This document shows, one piece after another, positions 49,539-58,390 of a DNA stretch of 64,000 nucleotides (positions are counted from its first letter, which is position 1; every line of letters begins with the position of its first letter). A program made the translations under genes and the position numbers. The stretch covers positions 4,154,001 to 4,218,000 of the forward strand of contig OZ242009.1 in assembly GCA_965204715.1 (NCBI GenBank), written 5' to 3'. The DNA comes from CATOSP01 sp965204715. GTDB lineage: Bacteria; Chloroflexota; Dehalococcoidia; Lucifugimonadales; UBA3495. Below the pieces are notes generated by a model, which was given only the letters and a program-made list of their open reading frames with translations, was not told the origin of the DNA and did not search any database.

Positions 49539-50111
49539 CTATACGGCGGTTGCAGCTTCGGGTTCCTCGTCGTCCCATGCGCGCGGGTCGGGTCCGTATT
49601 GGTTCGGTCCGTCCTGGCCTTGCCTGGCCATCCACACTATCACCCAGACGGCCACCGCCAAGACCACCACCAGGGTAACGATCCCTCCTACTAACAGGGG
49701 AATGAACGAACCCCGCTCACCTCCGACCAACCAATCAACGATGAAGATGCCGCCACCCACGAACAGTGGGATCAACCCAAAGACGAAAATAACCACCCAG
49801 ACAAGTATCCACCAGCCGGTCTTCCCGATGTCGTGCAGCCGCCTCGCCTGCACAGCCAGACCAGGGAGGAGGATAGCTAGACCGAATATCGAGCCGAATA
49901 GACTGAAGGCGTAGCTGTCTCCACCCGCAATAGACCTGATCGAGGTATCGATTGAGCCGCAAATCAGGCCGCCAATCCAGCCGAATACCTGCCACCACCA
50001 GAATTCGGCCCTGGTGGCCCTACCACTGAAATCGCCGTACTTCCGCAGGCACTGCTTTACGGCGTCCACAAAGGTCATCATAGGTCTTGTGGCCGGACGC
50101 AGTGTCCCCAT
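49539..50111 (-). CDS. DUF805 family membrane protein
   Basis: With ATG 50111 (GGGAGG six bases upstream) the product has 190 residues; the conserved start MTFVDAVKQCL is 11 residues further in. The DUF805 pattern is clear: YGDFSGRATRAEFWWWQ, then RRLHDIGKTGWWILV between hydrophobic helices. It has four or five transmembrane helices and a polar C-terminal tail. The family has no established function. Confidence 0.88.
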   Translation of the reverse strand: MGTLRPATRPMMTFVDAVKQCLRKYGDFSGRATRAEFWWWQVFGWIGGLICGSIDTSIRSIAGGDSYAFSLFGSIFGLAILLPGLAVQARRLHDIGKTGWWILVWVVIFVFGLIPLFVGGGIFIVDWLVGGERGSFIPLLVGGIVTLVVVLAVAVWVIVWMARQGQDGPNQYGPDPRAWDDEEPEAATAV

Positions 50112-50150
50112 AGTCAGCCTCCCAAGCGTCAATGGTCATCTTGGTTGATT

Positions 50151-50525
50151 CTACCGTCCGGGAAGGCCATCATCCACTTGGAAGAACCCCAATCTTCCCC
50201 GGTATGGAATGGGTTCCGGGTATGCAACCGGACCAGACAGGACAAAGCCGTATGGGCCGCAGAACCAGGGACTATCGGCAACTTCTACGCAACCGGCAAT
50301 CGTCGCCTCGCCGACTATTGCTCCCCGGGGCATATCCGGCGGGAGGATGATTCCCGACCGGCGCAGATATTCCCGCTGCTCCGGAAAGTCGTCCGGGACT
50401 ATACGCCGACCGGCATGGATGTACACCCGGCCCCGGAACCGCGTGGACCAAGTGCGGTCCTCAATGTCCTTGTACCCGTTCACAATCAGCCAGGCCCACG
50501 GCTGCCGGATACTCAACGCCTGCAA
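50151..50525 (-). CDS. ASCH-domain protein
   Basis: With TTG 50525 (GGAG upstream) the 124-residue product starts MQALSIRQPWAWLIVNG, the usual ASCH opening; the open frame to 50588 adds non-family residues. Later segments DIEDRTWSTRFRGRVYIHAG and FFQVDDGL belong to the PUA-like ASCH beta barrel. These proteins are thought to bind RNA or modified bases; an N4-acetylcytidine amidohydrolase is a known member. It lies close to tRNA-Asn but without clear operon linkage. Confidence 0.85.
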   Translation of the reverse strand: MQALSIRQPWAWLIVNGYKDIEDRTWSTRFRGRVYIHAGRRIVPDDFPEQREYLRRSGIILPPDMPRGAIVGEATIAGCVEVADSPWFCGPYGFVLSGPVAYPEPIPYRGRLGFFQVDDGLPGR

Positions 50526-50679
50526 ATTGACTCCAGACTCACCATGCGGGTTGGCCTTCGCCATCCTGACAGCCCGGACCCACGGCACAGCAATACAGAA
50601 CGCGAGCAGGAAAGCGATGAGAAACTCATCATCAGAAAAGAGGGAGTCCGGTGCAAAGAAAGCTGAGACGGCAATAGAG

Positions 50680-50754
50680 TGGCTCCCGAGGCAGGATTCG
50701 AACCTGCGACCTAGCGGTTAACAGCCGCCCGCTCTACCGCTGAGCTACTCGGGA
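50680..50754 (-). tRNA. tRNA-Asn (anticodon GUU)
   Basis: The minus strand folds to a complete cloverleaf: acceptor TCCCGAG/CTCGGGA, D-arm GCTC-AGCGGTA-GAGC, anticodon stem GGCGG/CCGCT around CTGTTAA, and T-arm GCAGG-TTCGAAT-CCTGC. The anticodon GTT reads AAC and AAU. Discriminator G and CCA are encoded. Confidence 0.96.
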
Positions 50755-50853
50755 ACGCTTGAGGTGGATACGCAACACCATTATGAACACCACTACGATT
50801 GTAGCATCACAGTGCGCTGCAAACAACCGCGTTTTTCCGGTTCGCGGCAAGCC

Positions 50854-51246
50854 CTAAACTGCGGCGGTGGCCCATTCCCGCCAGGGACGCCCTTCAACAT
50901 CTTCGTCAAGGTCCGACTTCCTGGGCATGTGCCGGTTGATCCGCTTCCAGTCATAGAGAATGAGGGCGTGGAGGATGTCCCTGCAATCGGGGATGGCGTC
51001 CTTTTCCCGGAACCAGTCCACGCATTTGTGGAGGGCCATAAAGGTACGAAGACGAAACCCGGCCTTGACTATCTTCCTGGAGAAGGACTGGGTTTCGGGC
51101 TGGGGTTTGCTCTCGGCACGAGCTTTCTCGCATTCGAGGGTGTAGTCCTCCGCGAGCTCCCACAGCTTGATGAAGGCGAGTTGGGGTGCGAACTTGTGCT
51201 GGAGCGCCCGGGCGCGGGCCTGGAGGGACCCGATTTCGCTTCTCAC
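50854..51246 (-). CDS. Hypothetical helical protein
   Basis: The 130-residue, GTG-started product is not recognised. It is rich in charged helices (SLQARARALQHKFAPQLAFI, RTFMALHKCVDWFREKDAI) with Trp/Tyr and Arg spread through, and ends in a basic/acidic tail (RKSDLDEDVEGRPW). It has no signal peptide, transmembrane segment or known motif. It looks like a real protein from composition, but codon evidence is limited. It is isolated between tRNA-Asn and the palindrome-bearing intergenic region. Confidence 0.45.
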   Translation of the reverse strand: MRSEIGSLQARARALQHKFAPQLAFIKLWELAEDYTLECEKARAESKPQPETQSFSRKIVKAGFRLRTFMALHKCVDWFREKDAIPDCRDILHALILYDWKRINRHMPRKSDLDEDVEGRPWREWATAAV

Positions 51247-51300
51247 TTTCGGGTGTTAGCCCCTTTGATGTCTATCTCTGAGGTTGAGGGCAGCCCTCAC

Positions 51301-51333
51301 CCAGTCCCCTCTCCCTCTGGGAGAGGGGACTGG
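51301..51333. repeat. 15-bp perfect palindrome of the GGGAGAGGGG family
   Basis: Bases 51301-51315 and 51319-51333 are exact reverse complements around TCT. The core CTCTCCCTCTGGGAGAGGGG matches the element at 2461 and the one at 51597. It lies in the 594-bp gene-free stretch 51247-51840; apart from these repeats and an AT-rich patch near 51515-51535 I see nothing there. Confidence 0.75.
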
Positions 51334-51596
51334 CAGGAAAAGTTTTACTTTCCCACTCATTTCCGCTCACTTTTACGAATTACGTCGCATTGGCTTGGGC
51401 TTGGCTGCGGGCACTGGGTAATCCATTTGGCATGGGATATCCCCTAGCCTCATTGGCTGTCCTGGACTGGCTTGGGCCCCGTGCTGGGGTCTTACAAGGC
51501 CGGACGCATGTTATGGTATATATGTTCTATCATGTTGGCAAAGGGCAAGTGCCAGCCGGAGTCTTCCTATTCTGTGAATGTCCTCCGATAGGAGTG

Positions 51597-51630
51597 GCCC
51601 CCTCACCCCGGCCCTCTCCCCAGAGGGAGA
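51597..51630. repeat. GGCCCTCTCCC palindrome (dispersed repeat copy)
   Basis: CCCCTCACCCCGGCCCTCTCCC is followed by CAGA and GGGAGA, forming a 6-bp stem at 51615-51620/51625-51630. The left arm is nearly identical to 2526-2546, which shows that these are copies of one dispersed element. Confidence 0.7.
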
Positions 51631-51840
51631 ATAGAAAAACCCTGTTGCCGGTGCAATCATCCGGGCAACCGTGTTCAAGTGGGTGTATAATCTGTCACGG
51701 GCCGCAATTGGGCTTTGGGAATATCCCGGAGTTCAAAGGCGGTCGCGTCTTGCCGACTGCTTCGCCAGCCGGCAGGGTGCTGACCCGAAATCTACCGTTG
51801 GCCATTGGCGCGATCATAGCGCCAATTCACGACAGGAGAC

Positions 51841-53100
51841 ATGGTGGACCTTCCCCGGCGCGTCCTGCCCCTGGTCCAGGAGTACTCCCTGCCCCTGATA
51901 ATCGGCGTTTTCGCCGGCCTGGTGTTTGGGAACCTGGACCAACACCTGTACCACGAGTTGGTTGAGTTCCACCCTCTGGGCGAGCACACCGCGATATTCG
52001 GGCACCCACTTACTATCCACTTCCTCATCAACGGCGTATTCATGGTGTTCTTCTTCGGAATCGCCGCCAAGGAGATCACCGATTCAGTGTTGCCGGGGGG
52101 CGCGCTGAATCCCATCAGGACGGCCATCAACCCGTTGATGGGCACTTTGGGGGGAGTGTTCGGACCGGCGGGCCTGTACTTGCTGCTGGCCTACGTTTTC
52201 TACGGGGGAGGCGAGAACTTTTCCGTGGTGGCCAACGGATGGGCCATCCCGACGGCGACGGACATCGCCCTGGCCTGGCTGGTGGCGCGGCTGGTATTCG
52301 GCCAGGGGCATCCGGCGGTGAATTTCCTGCTGCTGCTGGCGGTGGCCGACGACGCCATTGGGCTGGGGATCATCGCAATCTTCTACCCGGACCCCCACCT
52401 GCCGGTGAAACCCGAGTGGCTGCTGCTCACGGCGGCGGGGATGGGCGTAGCCTGGGGCATGAGACGGTTGCATGTCCGTTCATGGATACCCTACATCGCG
52501 GTCGCCGGGGTCCTGAGTTGGTTGGGAATGGCGATAGCGCACATTGAGACAGCCCTGGGCCTTGTGCCGATAGTGCCCTTCCTGCCCAGCAATGCAGATG
52601 GAGCCAATGCAGCCAGGACGGACTCCGGCAGCATGGCGGAACACTACGAGACCCACGCCCATAGTACACTGGAACAATTCGAGCACCAATTGAAATTGCC
52701 CGTCGATTTTGGACTGTTCTTCTTCGCATTCGCCAATGCGGGGGTGACTTTCGGGGCAATCAACGAGGTAACGCTCATTGTGCTGGCATCGCTGATCGTG
52801 GGAAAGACGGTGGGGATAGCCTTGTTTTCCATCGCCGGAACATGGGTGGGGTTTCCGCTTCCCCACGGCATGAGCGCACGGCACCTGGTGGTGGCCGGGC
52901 TGATAGCCGGGATGGGGCTGACGGTGGCCCTGTTCGTAGCAGGCAAGGCATTCACCGGACCACCCTTCCAGGAACCGGCGAAGATGGGGGCGCTCCTCAG
53001 CGGGCTGATCGCATTCCTGGCCCTGGGACTGGGGGCGGTGCTGAAGGTCAAGGACGGCGCGGGCGGGCCTACGGGACGGGCCAGGGCCGTCGGGGACTAG
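51841..53100 (+). CDS. nhaA: Na+/H+ antiporter NhaA
   Basis: NhaA exchanges two protons for one sodium across the inner membrane. The 419-residue product (AGGAGA upstream) has about twelve helices, the ANGWAIPTATDIALAW segment, and the paired aspartates of the transport site in LLAVADDAIGLGIIAIFY. FFGIAAKEITDSVLPGG precedes helix 3. An insertion between helices 7 and 8 (around NADGANAARTDSGSMAEHYE) is longer than in Escherichia coli. Sodium export suits a marine host. Confidence 0.94.
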   Translation: MVDLPRRVLPLVQEYSLPLIIGVFAGLVFGNLDQHLYHELVEFHPLGEHTAIFGHPLTIHFLINGVFMVFFFGIAAKEITDSVLPGGALNPIRTAINPLMGTLGGVFGPAGLYLLLAYVFYGGGENFSVVANGWAIPTATDIALAWLVARLVFGQGHPAVNFLLLLAVADDAIGLGIIAIFYPDPHLPVKPEWLLLTAAGMGVAWGMRRLHVRSWIPYIAVAGVLSWLGMAIAHIETALGLVPIVPFLPSNADGANAARTDSGSMAEHYETHAHSTLEQFEHQLKLPVDFGLFFFAFANAGVTFGAINEVTLIVLASLIVGKTVGIALFSIAGTWVGFPLPHGMSARHLVVAGLIAGMGLTVALFVAGKAFTGPPFQEPAKMGALLSGLIAFLALGLGAVLKVKDGAGGPTGRARAVGD

Positions 53101-53157
53101 AGCTGAGTTGAAAAGCGGGTTGTCCGGATATTCTCTACCGGCAAGATGCTTAGGAGC

Positions 53158-53271
53158 AGGACTTACGCAGTCGGATTATTGCCAGGGAATTTAACGCAAG
53201 GCCGCAAAGGGGAATCGCACCAGGACCAGAGTTTCTGACGATGAAGTTTCGCGCTCAACTGCGTAAGCCCT
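53158..53271. repeat. MITE-like element with 16-bp imperfect terminal inverted repeats
   Basis: AGGACTTACGCAGTCG (53158-53173) and the reverse complement of CAACTGCGTAAGCCCT (53256-53271) match at 14 of 16 positions. They enclose a 114-bp segment with no coding capacity, between nhaA and the monooxygenase gene. AGGxCTTACGCA ends resemble known small non-autonomous insertion elements. No target duplication is visible, so the mobile nature is only suggested. Confidence 0.45.
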
Positions 53272-53304
53272 ATAGCCAATAGACGGACATTTGGAGAGAG
53301 CAGA

Positions 53305-53592
53305 ATGATCGGAGTGCTCACCCACCATTGGGCAAAGGCGGACAGGACAGAGGAGGCCAAGAAACTGCTGGACGGGAACGGACTGGCGCAGAGCAAGGCC
53401 CCCGGGTTCGGCTCGCGGGAGACCCTCTATTCCCTGTCTGATCCTACAAAGATAACCACGCTGGTGACGTGGGACAGCAACGAGATCTACGACGCATGGC
53501 GGGCCAGTCCGGAGCGGGCCGTAGCCATGGCCGGCGCGGAAGAACTCTGGTCCCAACCGCCGGAATCGGAGCGGTTTGAAGTGGCGGGATAA
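53305..53592 (+). CDS. Antibiotic biosynthesis monooxygenase (ABM)-fold protein
   Basis: The 95-residue protein (GGAGAG upstream) has the ferredoxin-like ABM pattern: IGVLTHHWAKADRTEEAKKLL, then PGFGSRETLYSLSDP, ITTLVTWDSNEIYDAWRAS. ABM proteins are dimeric and include quinol monooxygenases and haem-degrading enzymes, but many are uncharacterised. No catalytic residues specific for IsdG-type haem cleavage are evident. Confidence 0.7.
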   Translation: MIGVLTHHWAKADRTEEAKKLLDGNGLAQSKAPGFGSRETLYSLSDPTKITTLVTWDSNEIYDAWRASPERAVAMAGAEELWSQPPESERFEVAG

Positions 53593-53660
53593 CGCCGGCA
53601 ACATTCGGCTGGCGGGGTGACCGCTGACCACATGTGGAGCCGGTACAGGAACCGCCTGGG

Positions 53661-54179
53661 CTACTGTTGCTGGACGAAGCGGCGGTAGACCTCCTCCTCG
53701 GACAGCACGGATGAATGGAACCAGGCATCTTCTATGGTGCTGTGCAGACGGTCCAGGGTGTCCATGATCCCGGAGACCGTTGACTCGACTTCCTGCATCG
53801 AGGTGGGCAAATCGCCGTCCAGGGGTTCCAGAGCCGCGCCGATGGTCTGAATCACCTCGACGGGCGCGACCTGTGTGGCGTTGTAGCGGGCGGCCACCAG
53901 GCAGCCGCGCAGGGATGCGCCGGTGTCCAGTGTCAGCAGGGCGGTGAGGTTGGATGTGCCAGGCTCGACGGTCATGCCGCGGATTGCGGTGGCGAGGCCC
54001 AGGACCTCCTCCATTTTTTGAGTCCCCTCATCCCCGTCAGAGTTTTCCCGCACTGCCCATAACAGGACACGCGCCACGTTCTGGGCACGCTCTATCCAAC
54101 GCCCCAGCCAGACAAGGTTGTACACACGGGAGTCGGTCAGCCACCGGTCGGAACCCAGCGCCATAGTTCTCGGGTCCAT
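53661..54179 (-). CDS. Alpha-E domain protein, shortened form
   Basis: The 172-residue product has the alpha-E (DUF403) start RVYNLVWLGRWIERAQNVARVL and the terminal FHSSVLSEEEVYRRF, but is about half the length of usual alpha-E proteins, which have around 310 residues with two copies of the fold. Alpha-E proteins occur with a circularly permuted ATP-grasp enzyme and a transglutaminase-like protease in a conserved module, exactly as here. The catalytic role of the domain is not established. Confidence 0.75.
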   Translation of the reverse strand: MDPRTMALGSDRWLTDSRVYNLVWLGRWIERAQNVARVLLWAVRENSDGDEGTQKMEEVLGLATAIRGMTVEPGTSNLTALLTLDTGASLRGCLVAARYNATQVAPVEVIQTIGAALEPLDGDLPTSMQEVESTVSGIMDTLDRLHSTIEDAWFHSSVLSEEEVYRRFVQQQ

Positions 54180-54220
54180 TCTTCACGTTCCTTCCATAAG
54201 TTGTCGGTCCTGGGTTGTGA

Positions 54221-55183
54221 TCATCCGTTCTTGACCACGTAAGCGTCTTCCAGCAACTCCAACGCATATTCCATTGTGAATTCCGAGTCTGAGAAGCGGA
54301 CCTCGGCTATGGCTGCGCAATCTTCGGACTCGCCCCTGGAGAGGAAGCTGCCGGATACGGGGGAAACGTCAGTGTAGTCACGGCCAACGCCGAACCTAAC
54401 GTAGTCACGGGCCGGGGGCAAAACGACGCCCCTCGTTGGGTCTGCGCCCAACCATCCCTCTTCTGGGTGCAGAAACTCCAGCCAGGAGTGGGTCTCGCCG
54501 GTCTGTCCGGTCAGCAGGCCGCTCAAGTACCGGCAGGGGACGCCGAGGGAGCGGAGCATCCCCAGGGCCAGATGGCTCTTGTCCTGGCAGACTCCCTCCA
54601 TCACTTCGGCCACCTGCGCGGCGGTGGTGGTGACGTTGGTTGCGCCGCGGAGGTACAGCACCTCCTCATGCACCCACCGGACGACCCGGCGGACGACTTC
54701 CAGAAGCGAGTCCGACCCGGCTGAGACCTCCCGCGCCAGGGCAGACACACTTTCGGGGTCAACCAGCGGTGATATGGAGGTAAACTCGAACGCCTCCGGA
54801 AGACGCTTCACCTCTTCCAGCCCGGCATCCCCGGCAAGGGGAGACTCGGATGCAAGGTTGACCAAGCCAGCGGCGGCAACCACCAGGCTGGTGTGATGCT
54901 CCACGATGCGGTATCTCTGGACAGTGTTGCCGAACCGGTCGCGGAAGGCGACTCCCCTTCCGGGCGGCAGGGTCCAGAGCTGGGAGCGGAGCACGCTCTG
55001 GCCCTCTGCTCCGTAGCCCGTCCCCGCCCCGGTTCCGCCCCCATCCCTGGGGAAAATGCGCAACTGGTTGTCATTGTGGAGGACCGTGTCGGAGTAGCCG
55101 TAGCGCACTACGTACAGGTAGGAGGCGGTCAGGTCGCCGGAGTCTATTGAAAGGGGTGGCGGACCACCCAGGTCGGCTTGCAT
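54221..55183 (-). CDS. Transglutaminase-like cysteine peptidase with N-terminal beta domain
   Basis: The 320-residue protein has the bacterial transglutaminase-like N-terminal region (SYLYVVRYGYSDTVLHNDNQ) and the catalytic core with Cys in MEGVCQDKSHLALGMLRSLG, His in GETHSWLEFLHPEEGW and Asp in GADPTRGVVLPP, a complete triad. Its open frame overlaps the end of the ATP-grasp gene by 40 bases; a start inside that region cannot be excluded. Predicted to cleave or form amide bonds on the product of the neighbouring ligase. Confidence 0.88.
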   Translation of the reverse strand: MQADLGGPPPLSIDSGDLTASYLYVVRYGYSDTVLHNDNQLRIFPRDGGGTGAGTGYGAEGQSVLRSQLWTLPPGRGVAFRDRFGNTVQRYRIVEHHTSLVVAAAGLVNLASESPLAGDAGLEEVKRLPEAFEFTSISPLVDPESVSALAREVSAGSDSLLEVVRRVVRWVHEEVLYLRGATNVTTTAAQVAEVMEGVCQDKSHLALGMLRSLGVPCRYLSGLLTGQTGETHSWLEFLHPEEGWLGADPTRGVVLPPARDYVRFGVGRDYTDVSPVSGSFLSRGESEDCAAIAEVRFSDSEFTMEYALELLEDAYVVKNG

Positions 55184-56538
55184 AGTCCACCGGATGAGTT
55201 GTTGGTAATCCTGCCACCAGCCAAGGCCACACGGGTCAGCCCACCGGGGAACACGGTCACGTTGCCGTCTCCGTCCTGAATGGCAAAGACACGGAGGTCG
55301 ATGTACCGGGGTTCAAGCTGCCCGGACTGATCGTTGAAAACCATGTGGTTGGAGAAGTCCAGGGTCTCCTGAGCGATGAACGCTTCCGGGTTCTGTAGGA
55401 TGTGGTGCGTCACCCTTGTCCTGTCTCCGGGGCCGATGTCGGGCATGACATAGACGCCGATGCCGCCATAGCCCTGCCGGGCCTTGATGACGAGGCTGTC
55501 AAGGTTTTCCAGGACGTGGCGCCGGCTGTCCGGGTCGGACAGGTTGAAGCTGGGAGCCTGGTCAAGGATGGCAGTCTCTCCGAGGTATCGCTGAATCATC
55601 TGGGGGACCCACATGAACACCAGCTTGTCGTCGGCGGCCCCGGAGCCCAGCCCGTTGACGAGGACGACCTTGTGGTCAAGGTATGCTTCGCGCAGGTTGG
55701 GAACGAACATTTCCAGGTCTTCGACACGGCGGTAGATAAGGTCCACCGGGACGTCACTGTCGATGGTGCGGGCGTAGACTCTGCCATCGTAGCCAACGTA
55801 GAGGTCGGCTCCCTCCACGAGAGGGATGCCCAACAGCTCCGAGAGGTAACGGTGCTCGAAGAAGGCGGAGCCGTACCTGCCATCGGTCAAAATCACGCAC
55901 ACGGGAGAGTCCGTGCCGCAGAGGGAGCGGAACATATCATGGTAGGCTTGACGGATTTCGTATGGGATGACGTCGTAGCCTGAGCCGAACTCCGGGACGT
56001 GATTAGCCATCATGTCCACGGCCTTGATCTGGTAGCTAATCCCGGAGGGAATGCGAAGGTTGTCCTCAAGGACGACGTAGCGGCCGTCTCCGAGGTGGAC
56101 CAGGTCGATGCCGTAGATGTGGACGAACACATCTCTGGGCGGGCGGAACCCCTGGACTTCGGGATAGAAGTAGTAGGAAGTGTACATCACCTCGTCGGGG
56201 ACGACGTCCTGGGTGCCGTTGTACAGGTCGATCAGGAACCGGTTCAGGGCTTTGAGCCTCTGTGCAACTCCCGCGGATATGACCTCCCAGTGGTCTGCGG
56301 GTATGACACGAGGCACCCAATCGGTGGGGGTGGGACGGTAGCGCCTTGGGTCGAGGTAGAAGGTGAAAGCGTCCAGGCCGACCTGACGATTGGCCCTGCT
56401 CCACCGCTCCGTCAGTTCGAGGGGTCCCAGAGATGCGGCAGCATTAGCTATGGCGGTATAGTGGCTCCGGGTCTGGCCGTTGGAGTCAGCCCACTCGCTG
56501 TAGCCGGGGGTTGCCGGAGCAGAGGTTTCGAAGACCAT
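55144..56538 (-). CDS. Circularly permuted ATP-grasp ligase (type 2, DUF404/DUF407-like)
   Basis: The 464-residue protein has the family segments VPRVIPADHWEVISAGVAQR, VLEDNLRIPSGISYQI, VDLIYRRVEDLEMF, NGLGSGAADDKLVF, VIKARQGYGGIGVYVMP and RYIDLRVFAIQDG, with the ATP and metal ligands in the permuted order. Such ligases form carboxylate-amine bonds and are predicted to build small peptides with the transglutaminase and alpha-E proteins downstream. It is the first gene of this minus-strand module; 56539-56749 upstream shows no gene. Confidence 0.9.
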   Translation of the reverse strand: MVFETSAPATPGYSEWADSNGQTRSHYTAIANAAASLGPLELTERWSRANRQVGLDAFTFYLDPRRYRPTPTDWVPRVIPADHWEVISAGVAQRLKALNRFLIDLYNGTQDVVPDEVMYTSYYFYPEVQGFRPPRDVFVHIYGIDLVHLGDGRYVVLEDNLRIPSGISYQIKAVDMMANHVPEFGSGYDVIPYEIRQAYHDMFRSLCGTDSPVCVILTDGRYGSAFFEHRYLSELLGIPLVEGADLYVGYDGRVYARTIDSDVPVDLIYRRVEDLEMFVPNLREAYLDHKVVLVNGLGSGAADDKLVFMWVPQMIQRYLGETAILDQAPSFNLSDPDSRRHVLENLDSLVIKARQGYGGIGVYVMPDIGPGDRTRVTHHILQNPEAFIAQETLDFSNHMVFNDQSGQLEPRYIDLRVFAIQDGDGNVTVFPGGLTRVALAGGRITNNSSGGLCKPTWVVRHPFQ

Positions 56539-56751
56539 CTGGGCGTCCTTTGCAGGAAATAGGGGAACAGGAACGCGGGCCCCGCAACCCGTTCACGGGA
56601 CTGGATTTTATCAGCACAGGGCTACGTCGTGCCAGCGTTGCAGAGTAGGGCAGGTCGGGATTTGCCACTAACTGCCATTGGGAAGGGGGTATCTCTACTT
56701 CTTCCCTTCCAAGTCTGCTGTGAATTCATTGAGTAACCGGTTTATTGTCTA

Positions 56752-57845
56752 CTGATAGGTGAATCAGCATCTAAATATCGAGGCTGGACTGACGCATAAG
56801 CAGTCCCATGAATAGGGAAACTGGGACACTGCCAAGCGGTTGGAAGGAGGCCCGCCGGCTGCGGGCCTGGGAACTGGTCCGTAAGGGATGGAAACAGAAG
56901 GACGTAGCCGGGGCCTTGGGGTCTCCAATGGGGCGGTGAGCCGGTGAGTTAGCAAGGCCCGGCGGGGATGGGCCCAATCCTTGCGCCACCGCAAGCCCCC
57001 CGGAGGGCGCTCCAAATTGAACGCGGAGCAACTGGCCGGGCTCCCCGGATTGCTGGCGCGGGGACCCGCCGCCTCCGGATTCTCCGGGGAAATCCGGACC
57101 CGGGGCGGGTGGCCCGGATCATCCGGATGGAGTTCGGCGTCAGCTGCCACCCTGCCCAGGTGGGACGGATTCTGAAGCACTGCGAATTCAGCTTGCAGAA
57201 GCCGGTGCGCCGCACCAGCCAACGCAACGAGGATGTCATCTGGGAATGGCGGGAGCGGCGCTTTGGCCAACTCAAAAAAGCTTTGGCCGAAGGCCGGGCC
57301 ATCCTGTGGGCCGATGAACCGGGTCCTGCCTGTTGCCGGCCTTGCTGCGCACCTGGGCGCCAGCGGGGAAGACGCCGGCAATACGGCACAAGTTGAGCTG
57401 CGGCCATTCGAGCGCCATCAGTGCTGTCAGCATGACTGGAGAACTGTGCCTGGCAGTGCAAGAACATTCCTGCAGGGGGCCCGATGCAGTCAGGTTCCTG
57501 GAGCAGTTGCCTGATCAGTTGTCCGGCAAACTGCCGGTGATCTGGGACGGGGCGCCCATTCACCGCAGCCGTGCGGTCGCCGCGGGGTCAAGGAATATCC
57601 GGCCTGGGGAGCGGCCCGGCGTCTCCAACCGGAACAGTTGCCCGGGTACGCTCCGGAGTTGAACCCTGACGAAGGAGTCTGGCGCTACCTGAAACAGGTC
57701 GAGTTGCGGAACGTGGTCTGTGCTGACTTGGCGCATTTGCTCCGAGAGTTCCGGGCTGCGGTGGGGCGATTGTTGGCCAAGCCTGATGTGCTCCGCGCCT
57801 GCATCAGAGAGGCCAGTTATTCTTAGTGATTCATTCACCTATCAG
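56752..57845 (+). mobile_element. IS630-family insertion sequence with decayed transposase
   Basis: The ends are exact 13-bp inverted repeats, CTGATAGGTGAAT on the left and ATTCACCTATCAG on the right. TA flanks both sides (56750-56751 and 57846-57847), the target duplication of the IS630/Tc1 group. Length is 1094 bp. The transposase inside is broken by frameshifts, so the element cannot move by itself. Confidence 0.9.
56808..57826 (+). pseudogene. IS630-family transposase pseudogene
   Basis: The protein can be followed through three frames. It begins MNRETGTLPSGWKEARRL with a helix-turn-helix (RKGWKQKDVAGALGS) and meets TGA at about 56939; it resumes as GRSKLNAEQL and FGVSCHPAQVGRIL; then comes the first catalytic Asp in ILWADEPG; another shift leads to RTWAPAGKTPA and the second Asp in VIWDGAPIHRS; a final frame has YAPELNPDEGVWRYLK with the catalytic Glu and runs to TAG 57826. 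All DDE residues are still readable, so decay is fairly recent. Confidence 0.9.
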
Positions 57846-57850
57846 TAACT

Positions 57851-58156
57851 ATGCAAAGATTCTGGTATTACATCTCTCCGGATGACCGGATTATTGCCCG
57901 ACGTGGAACCAAAATAATGGGATTGGGAACAGTCACCGGGGCACCCTTTTATGAGCGGCGTAGAGGACATCTACGTGCAGGAGGTCTGGAAATATACCCA
58001 TATCCTAACTTCCTACCGGTTAGGTGGGACTCACTCGAGGAATTCACTTTCCCGGCGTTTGTTCTCCCAAGAGATACCGTAGCGGAAATAAAGCAGTCGC
58101 ACCGGCATTGGAATGAAATCGCGAAGGTCTTGGAAAGGGTATGGATTTTATGGTGA
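57851..58156 (+). CDS. Hypothetical protein directly downstream of the IS630 element
   Basis: The 101-residue product (QRFWYYISPDDRIIARRGT, GTVTGAPFYERRRGHL, YPYPNFLPVRWDSLEEFTFP) has a beta-rich middle that recalls EVE/PUA-like or restriction-linked DNA-reading modules, but the resemblance is weak and I make no assignment. The ATG lies three bases after the IS target duplication, so the original promoter and ribosome site have been separated from it. No in-frame extension across the excised IS passes a TAA in the left flank. Base composition is less GC-rich than that of purA. Confidence 0.5.
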   Translation: MQRFWYYISPDDRIIARRGTKIMGLGTVTGAPFYERRRGHLRAGGLEIYPYPNFLPVRWDSLEEFTFPAFVLPRDTVAEIKQSHRHWNEIAKVLERVWILW

Positions 58157-58324
58157 TTTATCGCTAACCAGCTGCGGCAATGGATTAAGCAGCGGGTGCA
58201 TTTGCACTTGCCACGTTTGAGACTCCCATGTGCGAACAGCCTGTTCTGGCATCTTCCCCAACCTCGGAAACACCGTTTCTTCGTCTGCGCTGCCAAACGG
58301 CTTCTTTCCCTTAACTGGCCTTTT

Positions 58325-58333
58325 TGCTATACT
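58325..58333 (+). promoter_or_regulatory. Extended -10 promoter element for purA
   Basis: TGC-TATACT (TG at 58325-58326, TATACT at 58328-58333) is an extended -10 about 58 bp before the purA ATG. The matching -35 (TTTCCC, 17 bp upstream) is poor. Confidence 0.5.
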
Positions 58334-58390
58334 GCCAACGGTTTTTGCCCGGTTGTCACGGGCGCGGATTTTTTGTCTGCGGGGTAAATC

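Noticed and set aside
51390..51965. 191-codon plus-strand frame upstream of nhaA
   Set aside because: It runs through dispersed palindromes and into nhaA in another frame; the protein is Pro/Arg/Gly-rich without motif.
56968..57396. Open frames of 142 and 109 codons inside the IS element as separate genes
   Set aside because: They are successive fragments of one frameshifted IS630 transposase, as shown by the ordered catalytic segments.
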